Source of the DNA: Paulinella micropora
Lineage: Eukaryota; Cercozoa; Imbricatea; Euglyphida; Paulinellidae
Direction: 5' to 3'
Assembly: GCA_019918135.1 (NCBI GenBank)
Contig: WBZZ01006968.1
Span: forward strand, 287,501-351,500
Length of the DNA: 64,000 nucleotides
Shown here one piece after another: positions 11,556 to 22,599 of the stretch. The notes under the pieces were generated by a model. It saw only the letters and a program-made list of their open reading frames with translations. It was not told the DNA's origin and did no database searches. Position 1 is the stretch's first letter, and each line of letters begins with the position of its first letter. Made by a program: the position numbers and the translations under genes.

Positions 11556-14500
11556 TTAGTGAAGGTCTCTTAGCGCATTTACAGGCTCCCATTCTTCTGA
11601 TGAAGAGGCAGACATATCCGACCTAAGATTTTGTTCTCTAATCGCTGCAGCCTCCCGTTCTTCGTCACTGCAAGCAAAGACCCTAGCAAACTGACGTCGG
11701 ACACGAACACGAGAGGCAAGATGAGGACGATTTCTCTGATTTATGCTGGAAGCTGACAGAAGGGGACTATCATCGGAGCTAGATGAAGACGCTTTTTGTT
11801 TCTCGTCCGGTTCGGGGCTACCAATTCTCCGCCGCTTACGTAATCGACCACCACCTGCACGCCTGCGGCCACCAGCAGGTTGCTGCTGCGCCCCACCTTC
11901 AGCTCTGCGCACCTGCTCTAAATCATCAGCAAACACAGACAATACTCTTTGAACAAGAACAGGCTTTGAACCACTTCGTCGCTGGCCCTTCTCTGCCAGC
12001 CACGACTTAAGTTCTTTCACGGTAGCTTTCTTAAGACCCTCCTCAGTGGGATTTTCAGCAAGAATGGAAGTAACCTGTAAATGTGGAGCGGGAAACCTGC
12101 TTTCATCATCAAAATCGTGGTGCCTTTTTTCTTCCTCATTGAGATGCCTTGCTCCGTACCAAGCGGGATGAACGGGTGCTGCGCCCTCGTTCACAAACGA
12201 AGTCCTGGCCACATAAAGCTGCTCCTCCTCCGTCAATTTACTTACGTTTTCCTGCACCTCTGCTCGATCTGGAGGCACTCCCCACACATCCTCTGGCAAA
12301 TCGTCCAGAACGCGAAAATGTGCTAGCCACTCATGCCCCGACTTATCCTTCATCGCAAAATGGCCCGGTCAGCCTGGCAAACCCCCCTCACCTTCGAATC
12401 CGTCCCAAATTATTCTGGTAAGCTGCGAATGATCAAGGACCTCATCGAACCACTCCTGCTCTTCCCGGGAGCAATACTTACCCGCTAAATACCGCACGTC
12501 CTTTTTGATTTTATCGGTCACCCACAGGGAATTAGCTAGCTTCTTTGGACGGTCGGATGCTGCACACCGAATGTACATGAGACAAGAAAAAAAGAAAGCA
12601 CAAGTAAGTACCTGGCTCCTTGATGTACGGCCGAATGTCTTCACAGTCTGCAGAATCATTCACACCATGCCAATATTTCTGGGCGTCCCCCCATGTTTTC
12701 ACCCTGACCCGGGGCATGTACCCGCTCTCTGAGCTCCCCGCCAAGTATTGCCAGGCCAAAGGCCTATTCCAGTACTTAAGGCTGGGATTCACGCTACCTT
12801 GGAAATACGCCTCCCAATCAAACTCTGAAGCTAAAAGCAAAAGGCAGTATGATTCTTTGTTTTTCTTAAAGCCTAACATTAGCTTGAAAAATGCTTGTGC
12901 AAAATTCGTAGTCATGAGTGTAGTGTTATATCCTAGATAGCGCAGCACAAAAAAGTTCTGGTCCTGTACAGAATGGGAATGCTTAGTCACCATCCTATGA
13001 GTCTCAATGTGATTTCTCCACTTCCGTTGGATAATATGACAGAGAAACATCATAGTTGTGTCGGCAGTGTTTTCAATACCACCGTCCCAGTCAATATACA
13101 ATTTCATGGCAGCTTTGGTGTGGGGGTGATAAAGTTCCCAACGCAAGAGCCAATACAAAAATGTCACATTTGCGTTAGGTCCATGAGCGATGTTGGGTAA
13201 ATGAACCAGGATGAAATTTTTGTCATGTGCATACATGGTGGCGCCCCCCGCATGCAACCGCACAACATACCTACCCCTAAAGTCAGATGAACCGCGTGAG
13301 CACCAAGGCAGGTGAAAAGGCCTAGTCATGTCTATAGTCATGGACGTAACACGCTGAACATCCTTGCTCCTAATTGCAAAGCAAAAATTAAACCCCTGGC
13401 ATTTGCTTTAGGATTAAGATTACCCTTCCACTGCTCGCCGCGTACACCCACGGCGGGCCTCGCGGTGGATCTTATTATGAATGCGGTTATCCGTCCGCCA
13501 CTTATCAGCCTCAGCTTTAGTCTTGAATCTGGACAGGGGGCAAAAAATACATAAAAAATCACACCATCACAATTAAGTTTTACCCTGCCTTGTGTGCAGC
13601 TGCAAGCTCGGTACAAAACCCACATTTTGCGAAGTCGCCTTTCCGAATCGGCTTGACCTTGCCGAACTCTGCTCGCCACACTTTCCTTACCAAACTTTCA
13701 CTGGGGCCATCCGGACTGACTGGCCCGCTCAAGACCAGCTTGCGAGATTGGGCCCCCCACTCCGCTGAGACGTATGCAAAAATCTGAGGAAAATCCAATG
13801 TGTCCTGAAGGTGAAAGATACCATCTGCCACGGACTCATTCTCTTGCTCAACGAAAAACTTTTGATGGAGCAAGGTCCAACAAAGATCTTCGTTAGGGGA
13901 TTCCCTTTTTCCATAGTCTTGAAAGTAGGTGTGGCCTTCCTTAACTCCCGTAAGAGCCCGTCTCACGGTTTTTTCCCCAACACCATGCAACCGTGTCCAC
14001 ATAGTACGGCAGATGGGGGCTCCCTTGTACCTATAAGCTACATTGCCTCTTATGTCTAGCATGCTTTCGAGCTGTGCTGCTACCCAGCCTGCTAATTCTG
14101 ACCTATTAAGCTGGACTGTGTCTGTTCTAGCCTTGACTGCAGCAAAAGCATCTATCCATTTGTTGCAACGCAAATTTGTGCAGCAGCTCTCACCTATCTC
14201 CTCTTTTAGCTCTGACCAAGTGCAACCTAAGTACTTCTCAAAGCTTTTGGGGCGAATCTCCCTGCCTGCTTTCTTTCTTTTTTTTACTTTTCTTTTAAAT
14301 CTTGTATTAGCAGGGGTCGGTCTGTTGACTCGAGGGATGGGGATACCCAAAGTGATATACAGAGGCAATGTGCTTGTGCGGTAATCTAATGTGTTGTGTG
14401 TACCACTATTGCTAGTGCTACATGCTTGTGCTGTGCTGGTGGGAAATTGCAAGGAAGATAGCAAGGGAGGGGCAGGTGTTGTTGGTGAAGTGAGTCCACT

Positions 14501-14893
14501 AAACACAGCAGAGAAAGTACTACTACTGCTCTTACTGACGTGGGACGGAGTAGAGGGCTCTAACGAGGGAAGCTTGGAAACGACCGGAGGGGCAGGTGTT
14601 GTTTGTGAACTGTTTCCACCGAACACAGCAGAGAAAGAACTATTACTGCTCTTACTGACGTGGGACGGAGCACAGGGCTCCAACGGGGGAAGCTTCGATA
14701 CGACCGGAGTTGGCAACGCGGAACCAAAGACGCGAGCAAAGCTGCCAAGGCTAGGAGTTTCCACTTTGAGCGGGGGAGGGGAAGTTGTCTGTTTCGTGTT
14801 TGAAGGAGAGGGCAAAACTGAAAAAGTTCCTCCAAACACGTGGAGGAAAGTCCCGCCAACGCCCAGGGTGCTAGCGAGCAGTTTTCGTTTCAT
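11556..14893 (-). CDS. T1 transposase-like protein, four exons, one in-frame TGA
   Basis: Proposed exons 14893-13584, 13528-13424, 13369-12612 and 12559-11556 total 3177 nt, exactly 1059 codons. The three introns are 51-55 bp and run GT to AG. Exon 1 has a Ser/Pro-rich N-terminus, a basic stretch (KRKVKKRKKAGR) and a segment ICRTMWTRLHGVGEKTV. Exon 3 has LYIDWDGGIEN and, about 30 residues on, HRMVTKHSHSVQDQNFF. These correspond to the Q-x-D-x-x-x-EN and VGHTHEDIDQ motifs of the DUF7869-type DDE/RNase-H-like family, with changed residues. Exon 4 has a SAP-type DNA-binding motif (LKKATVKELKSWLAEKG) and a basic, acidic-Ser tail. TGA at 12371-12369 interrupts exon 4 between GGLPG and PGHFAMKD, and no alternative splice removes it in frame. 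The family assignment is from memory of motifs. Confidence 0.7.
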
Positions 14894-15245
14894 CCTAAGG
14901 GAAAGATAGAGAGCTACATAGAGATTGCAGGGATACAGGAGGGGTATAGGAGGGTAATATATTAGGAGGCAATGCAGAAAAGTAAAGTGCAAAGCATTCC
15001 TGGCTATCAGACTAAGGCCTCGGGGCTGGCATGGGTATTACGTCGCGCGAGGGGATGCAAGTGACCCTTCCCTCTCCCCGCAAGGACGATCGAATCGTCA
15101 GGTCCGTCATCAACCGCGCAGTGCAGCAACGCAAAAGCAAAAGTGCAAGGGAGAAAGAGAAAGAGAGAGAGAGAGAGGGAGGGAGGGAGGGAGAGGGAGA
15201 GGGAGAGAGATAGGGAGAGAAAGAGAGAGAGGGAGAGAGAGAGAA

Positions 15246-15295
<50 letters not shown>

Positions 15296-16033
15296 GGAGA
15301 GAGAAAGAGAGAGAGAGAGAGGGGGGGGGGGGGGGGGAATTTGCCTCGCTAGTTGCTATCCTGCAAGGAAGCACTGCACAGAAGCAAAAAAAAAAAAGCA
15401 CATGTGCAAGAAAGGCTGAAAAGAATAGAAATGAGTACCTGCTAATGCAAGGATTTGCAGCACATGGCCAACTAGGTGCAGCCTAAGGAAAATGCGAGGC
15501 AAAATGGGTTTTGCCTAGCAAGTTCCAGAAGTGAATGCATGCACAAAAATGCAGTGAAAAAGAAATAGGCCACGCATAAGACAGAACAAAATGAGTAAGA
15601 TTGGTTACCTGTAATGCTGTGTCTGAGCCGAAACAGCAACAGGAGGCCCCCGACTTGGAAAGTGCGAGGCAAAAATGATTTGCCTCGCTGATTCCTGACA
15701 CACACCCAAGGACATGGTTTGGAACCGGGAAAGAAAGGGAGATGAAGGAGGATCGCAAATGAGGAGGTTTGCCATAAATGTTTTCCAAGAAAAATGCATA
15801 AAACAGCATGAAAAAGTGCCGAGCACAACAAAGTCCTCATATTTTCTCCCCATGACCCCAATCTCTAAAAGGTCTATAGAGACCACCGGTCGCAAAAAAC
15901 TTCAACTCAGTCATCTGCCGTTCGGACTACCATTTTTCTGGCCGGACTGACTGTGACCAGTTGAACCTTTTTCGAACACCCCACACAACCAGCCCCAAAA
16001 GTCGAGTGTTCAAAGCAAAGCAAGGAAGACAGT
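14894..16033. promoter_or_regulatory. T1 divergent promoter region with GAGGCAAA palindromes
   Basis: 1.1 kb between the two divergent T1 genes. It contains a GA microsatellite (15147-15323), a G run, and two inverted-repeat sites: GCGAGGCAAA-AATGA-TTTGCCTCGC at 15664-15688 (perfect 10-bp arms) and GCGAGGCAAA..TTTGCCTAGC at 15494-15519. A half site TTTGCCTCGC is at 15340. The same GAGGCAAA core occurs in the TIR ends, so one element-encoded protein may bind both. That is inference. Confidence 0.5.
15147..15338. repeat. GA-rich microsatellite followed by a G run
   Basis: Imperfect (GA)n/(GAAA)n purine tract ending in about 17 G. Arg/Glu-only or Ser/Leu-only frames across it are repeat artefacts. 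Confidence 0.9.
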
Positions 16034-18791
16034 ATGTCCAAAGTAAGTCCACTTTATGCTTGCCACTCAACCTCTGCGTCACTGCACCAAGTCATTCCCT
16101 TTTTTTCCCCCTTGGCCTTTTTTGTTTAGGTTGTCACGCTTATTGGTTACAAGAAGTCAAGGATGACTGGAGACGTTTTCATCGAAGTCGACAGCCACGA
16201 CAACTGGCTTCACCTGGGCAAGGCTGGACAAGGCAAGGAGAAGTTCAAGTACTCGGGGACCGTGGACGAAGAGTCCTTTCTCAAGGCAAGGAGGCCTCTG
16301 TGGGAGTTTCCTGCCAACTTCAACGACGTCCCCGCCGGGTGGATCTGCCGTTGGACGACCCTTGAGGGTGCGGAACGAAAACCCAAGGCAAAGGTAGAAT
16401 GGAAAGAAGAGGGAGGAGAGAAGAAAGAAGAAAGAATGAAGAAAACAGTGAAACGATTCCACGATGAACAAGTAGCAGATCAGCCGAAGAAGAAGAAGAA
16501 AAAGACTGACAACAAAGAGGGAGGAGACAAAGAGAAAGAGAAAGTGAAAGAGAAGGAGAAAGAGAAAGAGAAAAAGACTGACAACAAAGAGGGAGGAGAC
16601 AAAGAGAAAGAGCCAAATAAGAAGAAGAAAAAGACTGACAACAAAGAGGGAAGAGACAAAGAGAAAGAGAAAGAGATAAAAACCAAGACAGAGAAGAAAA
16701 AGAAACCAACACGAGAAAAATTGTCGAAGGAAGACGAGGAAAAGAGGAGGAAGCAGTTAGATGAGATACAAAGGAAGGCGGAAGCACAAGACAAGGCTAG
16801 AAAAGAACAAGCACGGAAAGAAAAAGAAGAAAAAGACAGGCTAGAAGCAGATGAAAGGCAAAGGAAACAGAAAGATGCAGAGGAAAAAGCAGAACAAAAA
16901 AGACTAGCAGACATAGCTGCAAAAGAAGAACAAGAAAGACTGAGAAATGAAGCACTGAAAGAAATAAAACAAGACAAGCCGGCCGGTACTCAGTCTGGTT
17001 CGGATGAAGTGAAAGACACAGAGAATAAGACCATTACTCCAGAATCGTCAGATTCGAAAGCGAAAAGCACGGAGGATGAAGCAGAGTCGAAAAGCAAGGT
17101 GGCTGAAGCAGAGTCCGCTTCGCAGAAGCCAGAGTCCAGTTTGCCGCCGAAGCCAGAGTCAAGTTTGCCGGAGGGAGATCCTTTGAAGTCTGCCTCTCCC
17201 CCGTTAATCGATGTCGATGGTGTTGACACCGTGCCCCCCCAAGGCATTGCACCCGATGCTTTCTTTTGCCGATCAACCAACAACCATTCTTTTGACAAAG
17301 GGGACTTCTGCATAGCGTACCACCCCCCCTCCCCCCATATGAATGCACTTTTTTTTTCATCTCTCCTGTTGTTTGCTGTCAGAACTCTGTTGGAATATGC
17401 AACCCCTGGCGACAACCCTACTCGTCAGAAGATTGCAGTTCTCGCAGAGCTGAAGAGTAAGAATATGAAGAATTTGAACACCCGGCCCCGCAAACTGCTC
17501 ATCACCAGAGAGGGTGAAGAAGTTATCTCGTGCGGGTCAGTTGCATTGTATTTTCTGCAATCAATCTCATTGTTATGTGCACAGGGCGGTGGTGAAGCTG
17601 TCAAAGCAATTTCTGAATTGGAAACAGAAAGACATCACTGATGTAAAGAAGACGCTTTTTATTTCTCGAAAGGTAAAGGTTCCGGGTACCAACACTACTT
17701 TCCGCCAGTTTCAGTTTATTGGTCAGAAAGCCATCGACGCCGACCGATCGAAGGCTGTCGGTGATTGCGACCCGGAGGTATGGGACCAAGAAATCACCCC
17801 AGCTTTGGCATTAATGAGTTCACCCGAACCAGATCCTACTACCGGTGTGGTACCGCAGCGGCCGCTTGACACTCTGCCACGTATATATGATGTTGTTTTC
17901 ATTGATGACCAGCCTCAGGTAGCAGGTGAGTGGCCGAATGGCAGACCTAAACGTGTGGTAAAGGTGAAGCCTGAACCTACTCCGCCCAACCAGGTTCCAA
18001 TAAATTCTGCCCTCGATATCTCTGATAGTCCTTCCAATTTATTTTGATTTGTTGCAGGCTAGCAAGAAGCCGGCCAGTAAGACCAGTACCAGTAAGGCAG
18101 CGGCTGCTACTAAGGGGTCACGCAAGAGCAAGCAAGGGAAACAGAAAAAGTCTAAAGTACCTCAGTTACCTCAGTTGCCTGTTGAGGATGATGGTAGTGA
18201 GGAACACAAGCCTGAGGATGACCCCGAGTCCGATGATAGATCCAAGCCCAATGATGATCATGGACCCACGCCTGACCATAAGGAGCCACCGCTGACACTT
18301 CAATCGATCACGGGCGTTTTTGAGGCCTTGTTGAAACAGCGTCAGCTAGTGACTAGCAACCCGAATTGTCATCATTCCGCTGGACCAGCCGCAAATGTCT
18401 CTTCCGCATCCGCCACAAACATCTCCCCCGTTGATTCATATGCGAGTCAGGCTGAAACAGAGTCTAAAAAAAAAAGCTGCAAGCTCAAGCAAATAAGTTA
18501 CAAGAGGAAATAGCAATCCTTAAGCAGCAGCTTGCACATGCTCAACAAGCATCCAAGCCAGTCGTTGCAAGTGTTTTACGTACAGGTGCGCAATTGCTTG
18601 AGGAAGTAGATGAAAATGTTAGCAGCCAAAATGCAGTCACCCACTATTCAAAATCACAGCCACGCATATTACCAACTCATGCACGCCGTGAAGCAGAGCT
18701 GTGGGATTACCACCTTCTTGTCGAGCAGCAAATGCTCGCCCAGCAACATAAGTTTGCTAGGGATACCATACTGAAACGAATGTTTTATTAG
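16034..18791 (+). CDS. T1 accessory protein, charged Lys/Glu-rich, five exons
   Basis: Proposed exons: 16034-16042 (ATGTCCAAA then GTAAGT), 16130-17316, 17383-17529, 17585-17993 and 18058-18791; introns are 55-87 bp and run GT to AG. The first 1752 nt are in frame across four junctions. The N-terminus is a compact domain (VVTLIGYKKSRMTGDVFIEVDS..., Trp-rich, about residues 4-75). A long Lys/Glu coiled stretch with three tandem copies of KKTDNKEGGDKEKE follows, then a Pro/Ser/acidic linker, and near residue 420 a folded-looking segment (TLLEYATPGDNPTRQK). In the last exon a run of A at about 18467-18476 causes a 1-nt frame change, after which a coiled coil (KLQAQANKLQEEIAILKQQL) continues to TAG at 18791. 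The function is unknown; it could be a DNA- or chromatin-binding partner of the transposase. Confidence 0.6.
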
Positions 18792-19011
18792 TATTTTGTT
18801 TTTTCTTTTACGCTTCACATCTCCTTATTGAATTCCTCCATTTTATTTTACCTTTTGAGCTCTCCAGTTTACTCGACTTTGTGAGTGGCAACTTGAAGTT
18901 TTTTATTCAACAGTGTTTGCGTAAAATGAAGTCAAATTTATTAAAGACTTGTTGCTAATTATATATATATGTGTGTAATTTAAATACGCTTTTGATAATC
19001 ACTGAAATCAA

Positions 19012-20004
19012 TTGTAATTAAATCTGCGCTGGAAAACAGTCGGTATTGGTTGTATTAATATATGACTTAGGGAAATTTTGAAAAAATAATGTAGCAATTT
19101 TCAACTGAAGTTAATGATCTTAATATTATTATTATTATTAATAAACTATATATATTTAGATTCTCCATGATTAATTATGAAAGAAAAACAATATATTAAG
19201 TGTTGTGACGTGCTTGCTTAATGTTTTTCCATTTTAACTTAGTGTAATAATTTTGTGACGTCACGAAAATGTGAGTCACCTGGTGCCACCTGCCACCAAT
19301 ATTTTCTTGTGCCAATTGCAACAAAATCATACATAAATTCATTATTTTATTAAAACAAAGTTATTCGTTGAAAATTACATAAATTTTTATGCAAAAATGA
19401 GGCAGACTTGAGGCAAATATTTTGCCACTGTCACTTTTTTTTTTGCATCTATATTTGCTTCTTTTCACTACCGATCAAGTTGAAAATTTCATAGTAAATT
19501 CAATTTTTATTATTTAGTAACGTTTAATTATCAATAAAAAAAAAAACATAAAACTTGCTGGAACTAATGTTTTTCCATTTTGACTTAGTGTAATAATACT
19601 GTCACCAGTCATGAAAATGTGAGTCACCAGGTGCCACCTGCCACCAATATTTTCTTGTGAAAAATGCAACAAAATCATATATAAATTCATTATTTTATTA
19701 AAACAAAGTTATTTGTTGAAAATTACATAAGTTTTTATGCAAAAATGATGCAAAATCGAGGCAGACTTGAGGCAAATATTTTGCCACTATGTCACTTTTT
19801 TTTGCATCCATATTTGCTTCTTTTCACTACCTACCAACTTGAAATTTCATTTAAATTTCATTTTTTATTATCTAGTAATGTTTAATTATCAATAAAATAC
19901 AGAAAACAAGCATAAAACTTGCTGGAATTTGCCTCACTCTTTTATCAATTTGCCTCATGCACTTGAGGCAAAAGGGACTAGTACTTTTAGGCGTCGTGGA
20001 TGTT
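19012..20004 (-). repeat. T1 right terminal inverted repeat
   Basis: Reverse complement of 10545-11537 with the same length (993 bp), ending GGCGTCGTGGATGTT next to AGAA. The 220 bp between the end of the plus-strand gene (18791) and this arm are AT-rich with no gene. Confidence 0.92.
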
Positions 20005-20094
20005 AGAACAAGCGCCACTACCGCCTGCCACCAAGCGCCCACGAACCGACCCTCACACGCCTTTGCCCACCGCATTGACGCAGTCGGCCCTGTA

Positions 20095-20720
20095 GAGTCT
20101 CGCTACTGTCCCCACCGCTACTGCCATTTCCATTTCGGATAGCGCGAACTACACGTGGTCTTGCCCCCAAGAGCTGTTAGCTCGTCTGACGGCCACCAAC
20201 TTCTTGACCGTTGCTGTGCAAGGGCTTGGACCGAACGAAACCCTCGACTTGAGCCAGACCCAGCTGCAAGGGCTGAATCGAGTGGTCGAGGAAGAAGTCC
20301 GCAACTACGAGCGTAACCTGGTACGCGGCCTGCGACGTTGGCTTGCTAGCATGCAATGTGCAGCCAGGGCGGCACAGGTCTTGATCAAGGGCACCGTCCG
20401 CATCCCCCCGTACATAGCGGACTTGCCACAGCTGTTATTGAAGAACGTGGTGGCCCCCCCGGCCCCGCAAGCTGCGTGGGCGGATAGGCTGCGTTGCCTG
20501 CAGTATCTGGGCCTACCAGAAACATTTTTCTTGGCTCTGACCGAGCCGCTGCAAGATCTTTGGGATTTCCTCGAGCACACTAGAAACGACACGCTTAGGG
20601 TCTTGGTACCAGGGAGTAGCCGCACGTTGGCTTTTTCGGAGTGGTGGGAAAAGAAGGAGAGCGAGGTGGTACGCAGGTGGCAGGCGATCGGTCGCGCCGG
20701 TGCGCGCTCAGCGCGCATTC
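20095..20720 (+). pseudogene. Gene A, 5' part, unknown product
   Basis: An open frame begins just after TAG at 20092 and is clearly protein-like (CPQELLARLTATNF, then LSQTQLQGLNRVVEEEV, then a helical, Arg-rich region). No domain is recognised and no ATG is seen near the start, so a 5' exon or the true start may have been lost when T1 inserted 90 bp upstream. After about 20710 (..ARSARIHQ) the translation turns into AT-rich, Phe/Val/Cys-rich sequence without protein character. A segment of similar style on the same strand resumes at about 61815-62155 and may be its 3' part. Confidence 0.4.
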
Positions 20721-20854
20721 ATCAAGGATTTTTTGTTTCAAGTTTAGTGTTGTTTTGTTTTGTTCACTGCTGTATTTCTAGCGGGGAATCAGTACTTCCG
20801 TGATATCCGGGATCGGGACATGTAATAATACTGTTTTGCGGGTGCAGAGCAAGA

Positions 20855-20873
20855 GGTGGCGCTAAGTGCCACC
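20855..20873. repeat. T2 subterminal palindrome copy 1
   Basis: GGTGGCGCTAAGTGCCACC, an imperfect inverted repeat 531 bp from the T2 tip. Confidence 0.8.
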
Positions 20874-21054
20874 ACAGGCGTGGATTTTCCCGCCAAAGCA
20901 ATCTTCATAATTAGTTTTAAGTTTTTCTTTTTTATTCCATTTAATTTATCTTTACATAAAATCTATGCATGACATGTAGCCGTCCACGATTTTGCGACTA
21001 TAATATTGCAGGTGGGATGCAAGCAGTACGTGTTTGTCCTGGGTGGCACGGTGT

Positions 21055-21074
21055 GGTGGCGCCCAAGTGCCACC
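21055..21074. repeat. T2 subterminal palindrome copy 2
   Basis: GGTGGCGCCCAAGTGCCACC, 330 bp from the T2 tip at 21404. Confidence 0.8.
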
Positions 21075-21404
21075 AGAGGTGAGATAAATCAGGAAAATAA
21101 TTTGTCATTGATGCAGGGTTTGTTTATGTTTGTTTATTATATGTTTTAGTTGCAGGAAAGCGTTTGTAACATATCGTATACAATGAATTAGCGCGTATGA
21201 CTAGCTGTTTGACTGTAGTGTCGGTACGTCGGGCTGAGAGTCAGACGCAATAGGTATTAAAGTTTTTTTGCAGACTTTTGCAGTAAAAACGATTTTTTAG
21301 CATTAAAATAATGTTTTTACGAATAATACTGACATTTTAACCATTTACGCAAAATTTTGTTTCCCTACGACCGGACATGGGGCGGCCCTTCGTATCAGGA
21401 AGAG

Positions 21405-21936
21405 GATCCTTGTCCGAACGTTCGAAGTGCGCCGCAATCGCCTCGCGTGCGCTGTGGTCCGGGAACGGGAGCGCCGCCGAAATCGATTGCCGCGCGGCCC
21501 CCAGCTCGGCCTCCGTGAGTTCGGCCGCCAACGTCGTCGTCGCCGGCACCCTGGCTGAGACCAGCGCTCCTGTCTCCCACAGGTACGCGCCACAGAACTT
21601 GCACGCCAGGACGAGCACCTGGTAGACTTGTTTCTTGAGCTGTGGCAGCAGGAACGGCTCTGGGAACTCCAGGTGGCCCTGGTGGCCCGGGCACGAAATG
21701 ACATCCCCGCCGCACAGTTCACAGCGCCCGCTCTGCGGGTCTACCCGCAGGCTGCGATCGTCAAAGGTGAAATCGTTGGGGTTCTCGTCCGTGCCGCGGC
21801 CGCTCACACAGCCCACCGACACGTCGCGGATCGTGCTGTCCGACGGGATGCATGCAGCTACCCAAGACGGATGCCGTCCGTGGCGAGCGTGCGTCACGGG
21901 GCTAGCGAAGGTGGCGGGGGCCCATTTGCCGTGCAT
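21405..21936 (-). pseudogene. RNA polymerase largest subunit (RPB1), N-terminal fragment cut by T2
   Basis: RPB1 is the catalytic largest subunit of multisubunit RNA polymerase; large DNA viruses carry their own copy for transcribing viral genes. This fragment holds the N-terminal clamp: VSVGCVSG, then a Cys pair (CELCGG) and the hallmark CPGHQGHLEF (cellular CPGHFGHIEL), then L..ACKFCGAYL with the second Cys pair. The preferred start is ATG at 21936 (MHGKWAPATF); the open frame continues upstream through translated G/C and GA runs. Coding ends at GATC (21405-21408), after which the reading runs into the T2 tip and stops at 21337. The remainder is at 53078-48116 on the same strand. Without T2 and one GATC the two parts are in frame. 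Confidence 0.9.
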
Positions 21937-22599
21937 GCTCGGCAGCAGAATGTGCTGGTCGCGTCCATTCTCTCTCTCTCTCCCCCCCCCCCCCTCTCCC
22001 CCCCCCTTTTTTTTTTGCTTCAAGTCTTTTTTTCCCCCCCTGGCGTTCCCTCGGGGAGAAGAAAAACCTTGCGTGACAGTTCTTTTTTCAATTTTTGCTC
22101 GATGACGGGCGCGGGGGGGGGGGGGGGGGGAAGAAAGAAATGCAGCAGGATGGACTGGCTAGTGGAAGCTAGATGATGTCTCTCTCTGTTTTCTCTTGCT
22201 TCGTTTTTTTTTCCTGTCGCCCCTGTCCCCGTCGCTTCCCTCCGTTACCCAAAGGCTTTCCTTTTTCCAATACAAGGGAGTAAACATAGAGTAAAAAAAA
22301 AGAAATTAAAACGGTAGGGGGGGATGAGAAAGCGGGGGGGGGGGGGGGGGGCGAGGGGGGGGGGGGGGGGGGAGGCGACGAGAAATACAGAGAGAGAGAG
22401 AGAGAATGGAGGAGGGAAGGAGAGAGATGTCGCCCCCCCCCCCCCCCCCCCGCACCCACCTCCCCACCTTGCGATGGTCAGGGAAGTAAAAAGGAAATTC
22501 CCGTGAAGTCACCAGAGCGGGCCGTTTATTGTAGGCTCTTGCCGCAAAAGATACCCACACACCCCCCGCGCCCCCCCCCCCCTCCTCTCCCTTTCCCAT
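21937..22599. other. Low-complexity spacer between RPB1 N-part and zinc-finger gene
   Basis: Several long homopolymers (C near 21981, G near 22111, 22335 and 22357, C near 22434 and 22562), a GA tract at 22390-22405 and AT-rich bits. No gene seen. Confidence 0.6.

Larger units (their letters stand above)
10545..20004. mobile_element. T1: complete 9.46-kb DNA transposon with 993-bp TIRs
   Basis: The ends are inverted copies starting AACATCCACGACGCC; the left copy is 10545-11537 and the right copy 19012-20004, both 993 bp and nearly identical by eye. The element is flanked by AGAA (10541-10544 and 20005-20008), a likely 4-bp target duplication. Inside are two divergent genes: a transposase-type gene on the minus strand (11556-14893) and a Lys/Glu-rich protein gene on the plus strand (16034-18791), both with introns of 30-90 bp bounded by GT and AG. 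Near-identity of the arms suggests recent activity. It lies between an F-box gene and gene A, in viral-type DNA. Confidence 0.88.
20745..21404. mobile_element. T2, right-hand end (fragment)
   Basis: 21383-21404 is the exact reverse complement of 53079-53100 (TIR tip CTCTTCCTGATACG...), and the next 40 bp inward are also similar. The tip borders GATC at 21405-21408. Two palindromes of the type GGTGGC..GCCACC lie 330 and 531 bp from the tip (21055-21074, 20855-20873); the opposite T2 end has the same palindromes 329 and 510 bp from its tip. The inner limit near 20745 is estimated from the loss of coding character in gene A and is uncertain. Confidence 0.7.

Noticed and set aside
15012..15401. 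Arg/Glu-rich and Ser/Leu-rich proteins
   Set aside because: Translation of a GA microsatellite in the T1 promoter region.
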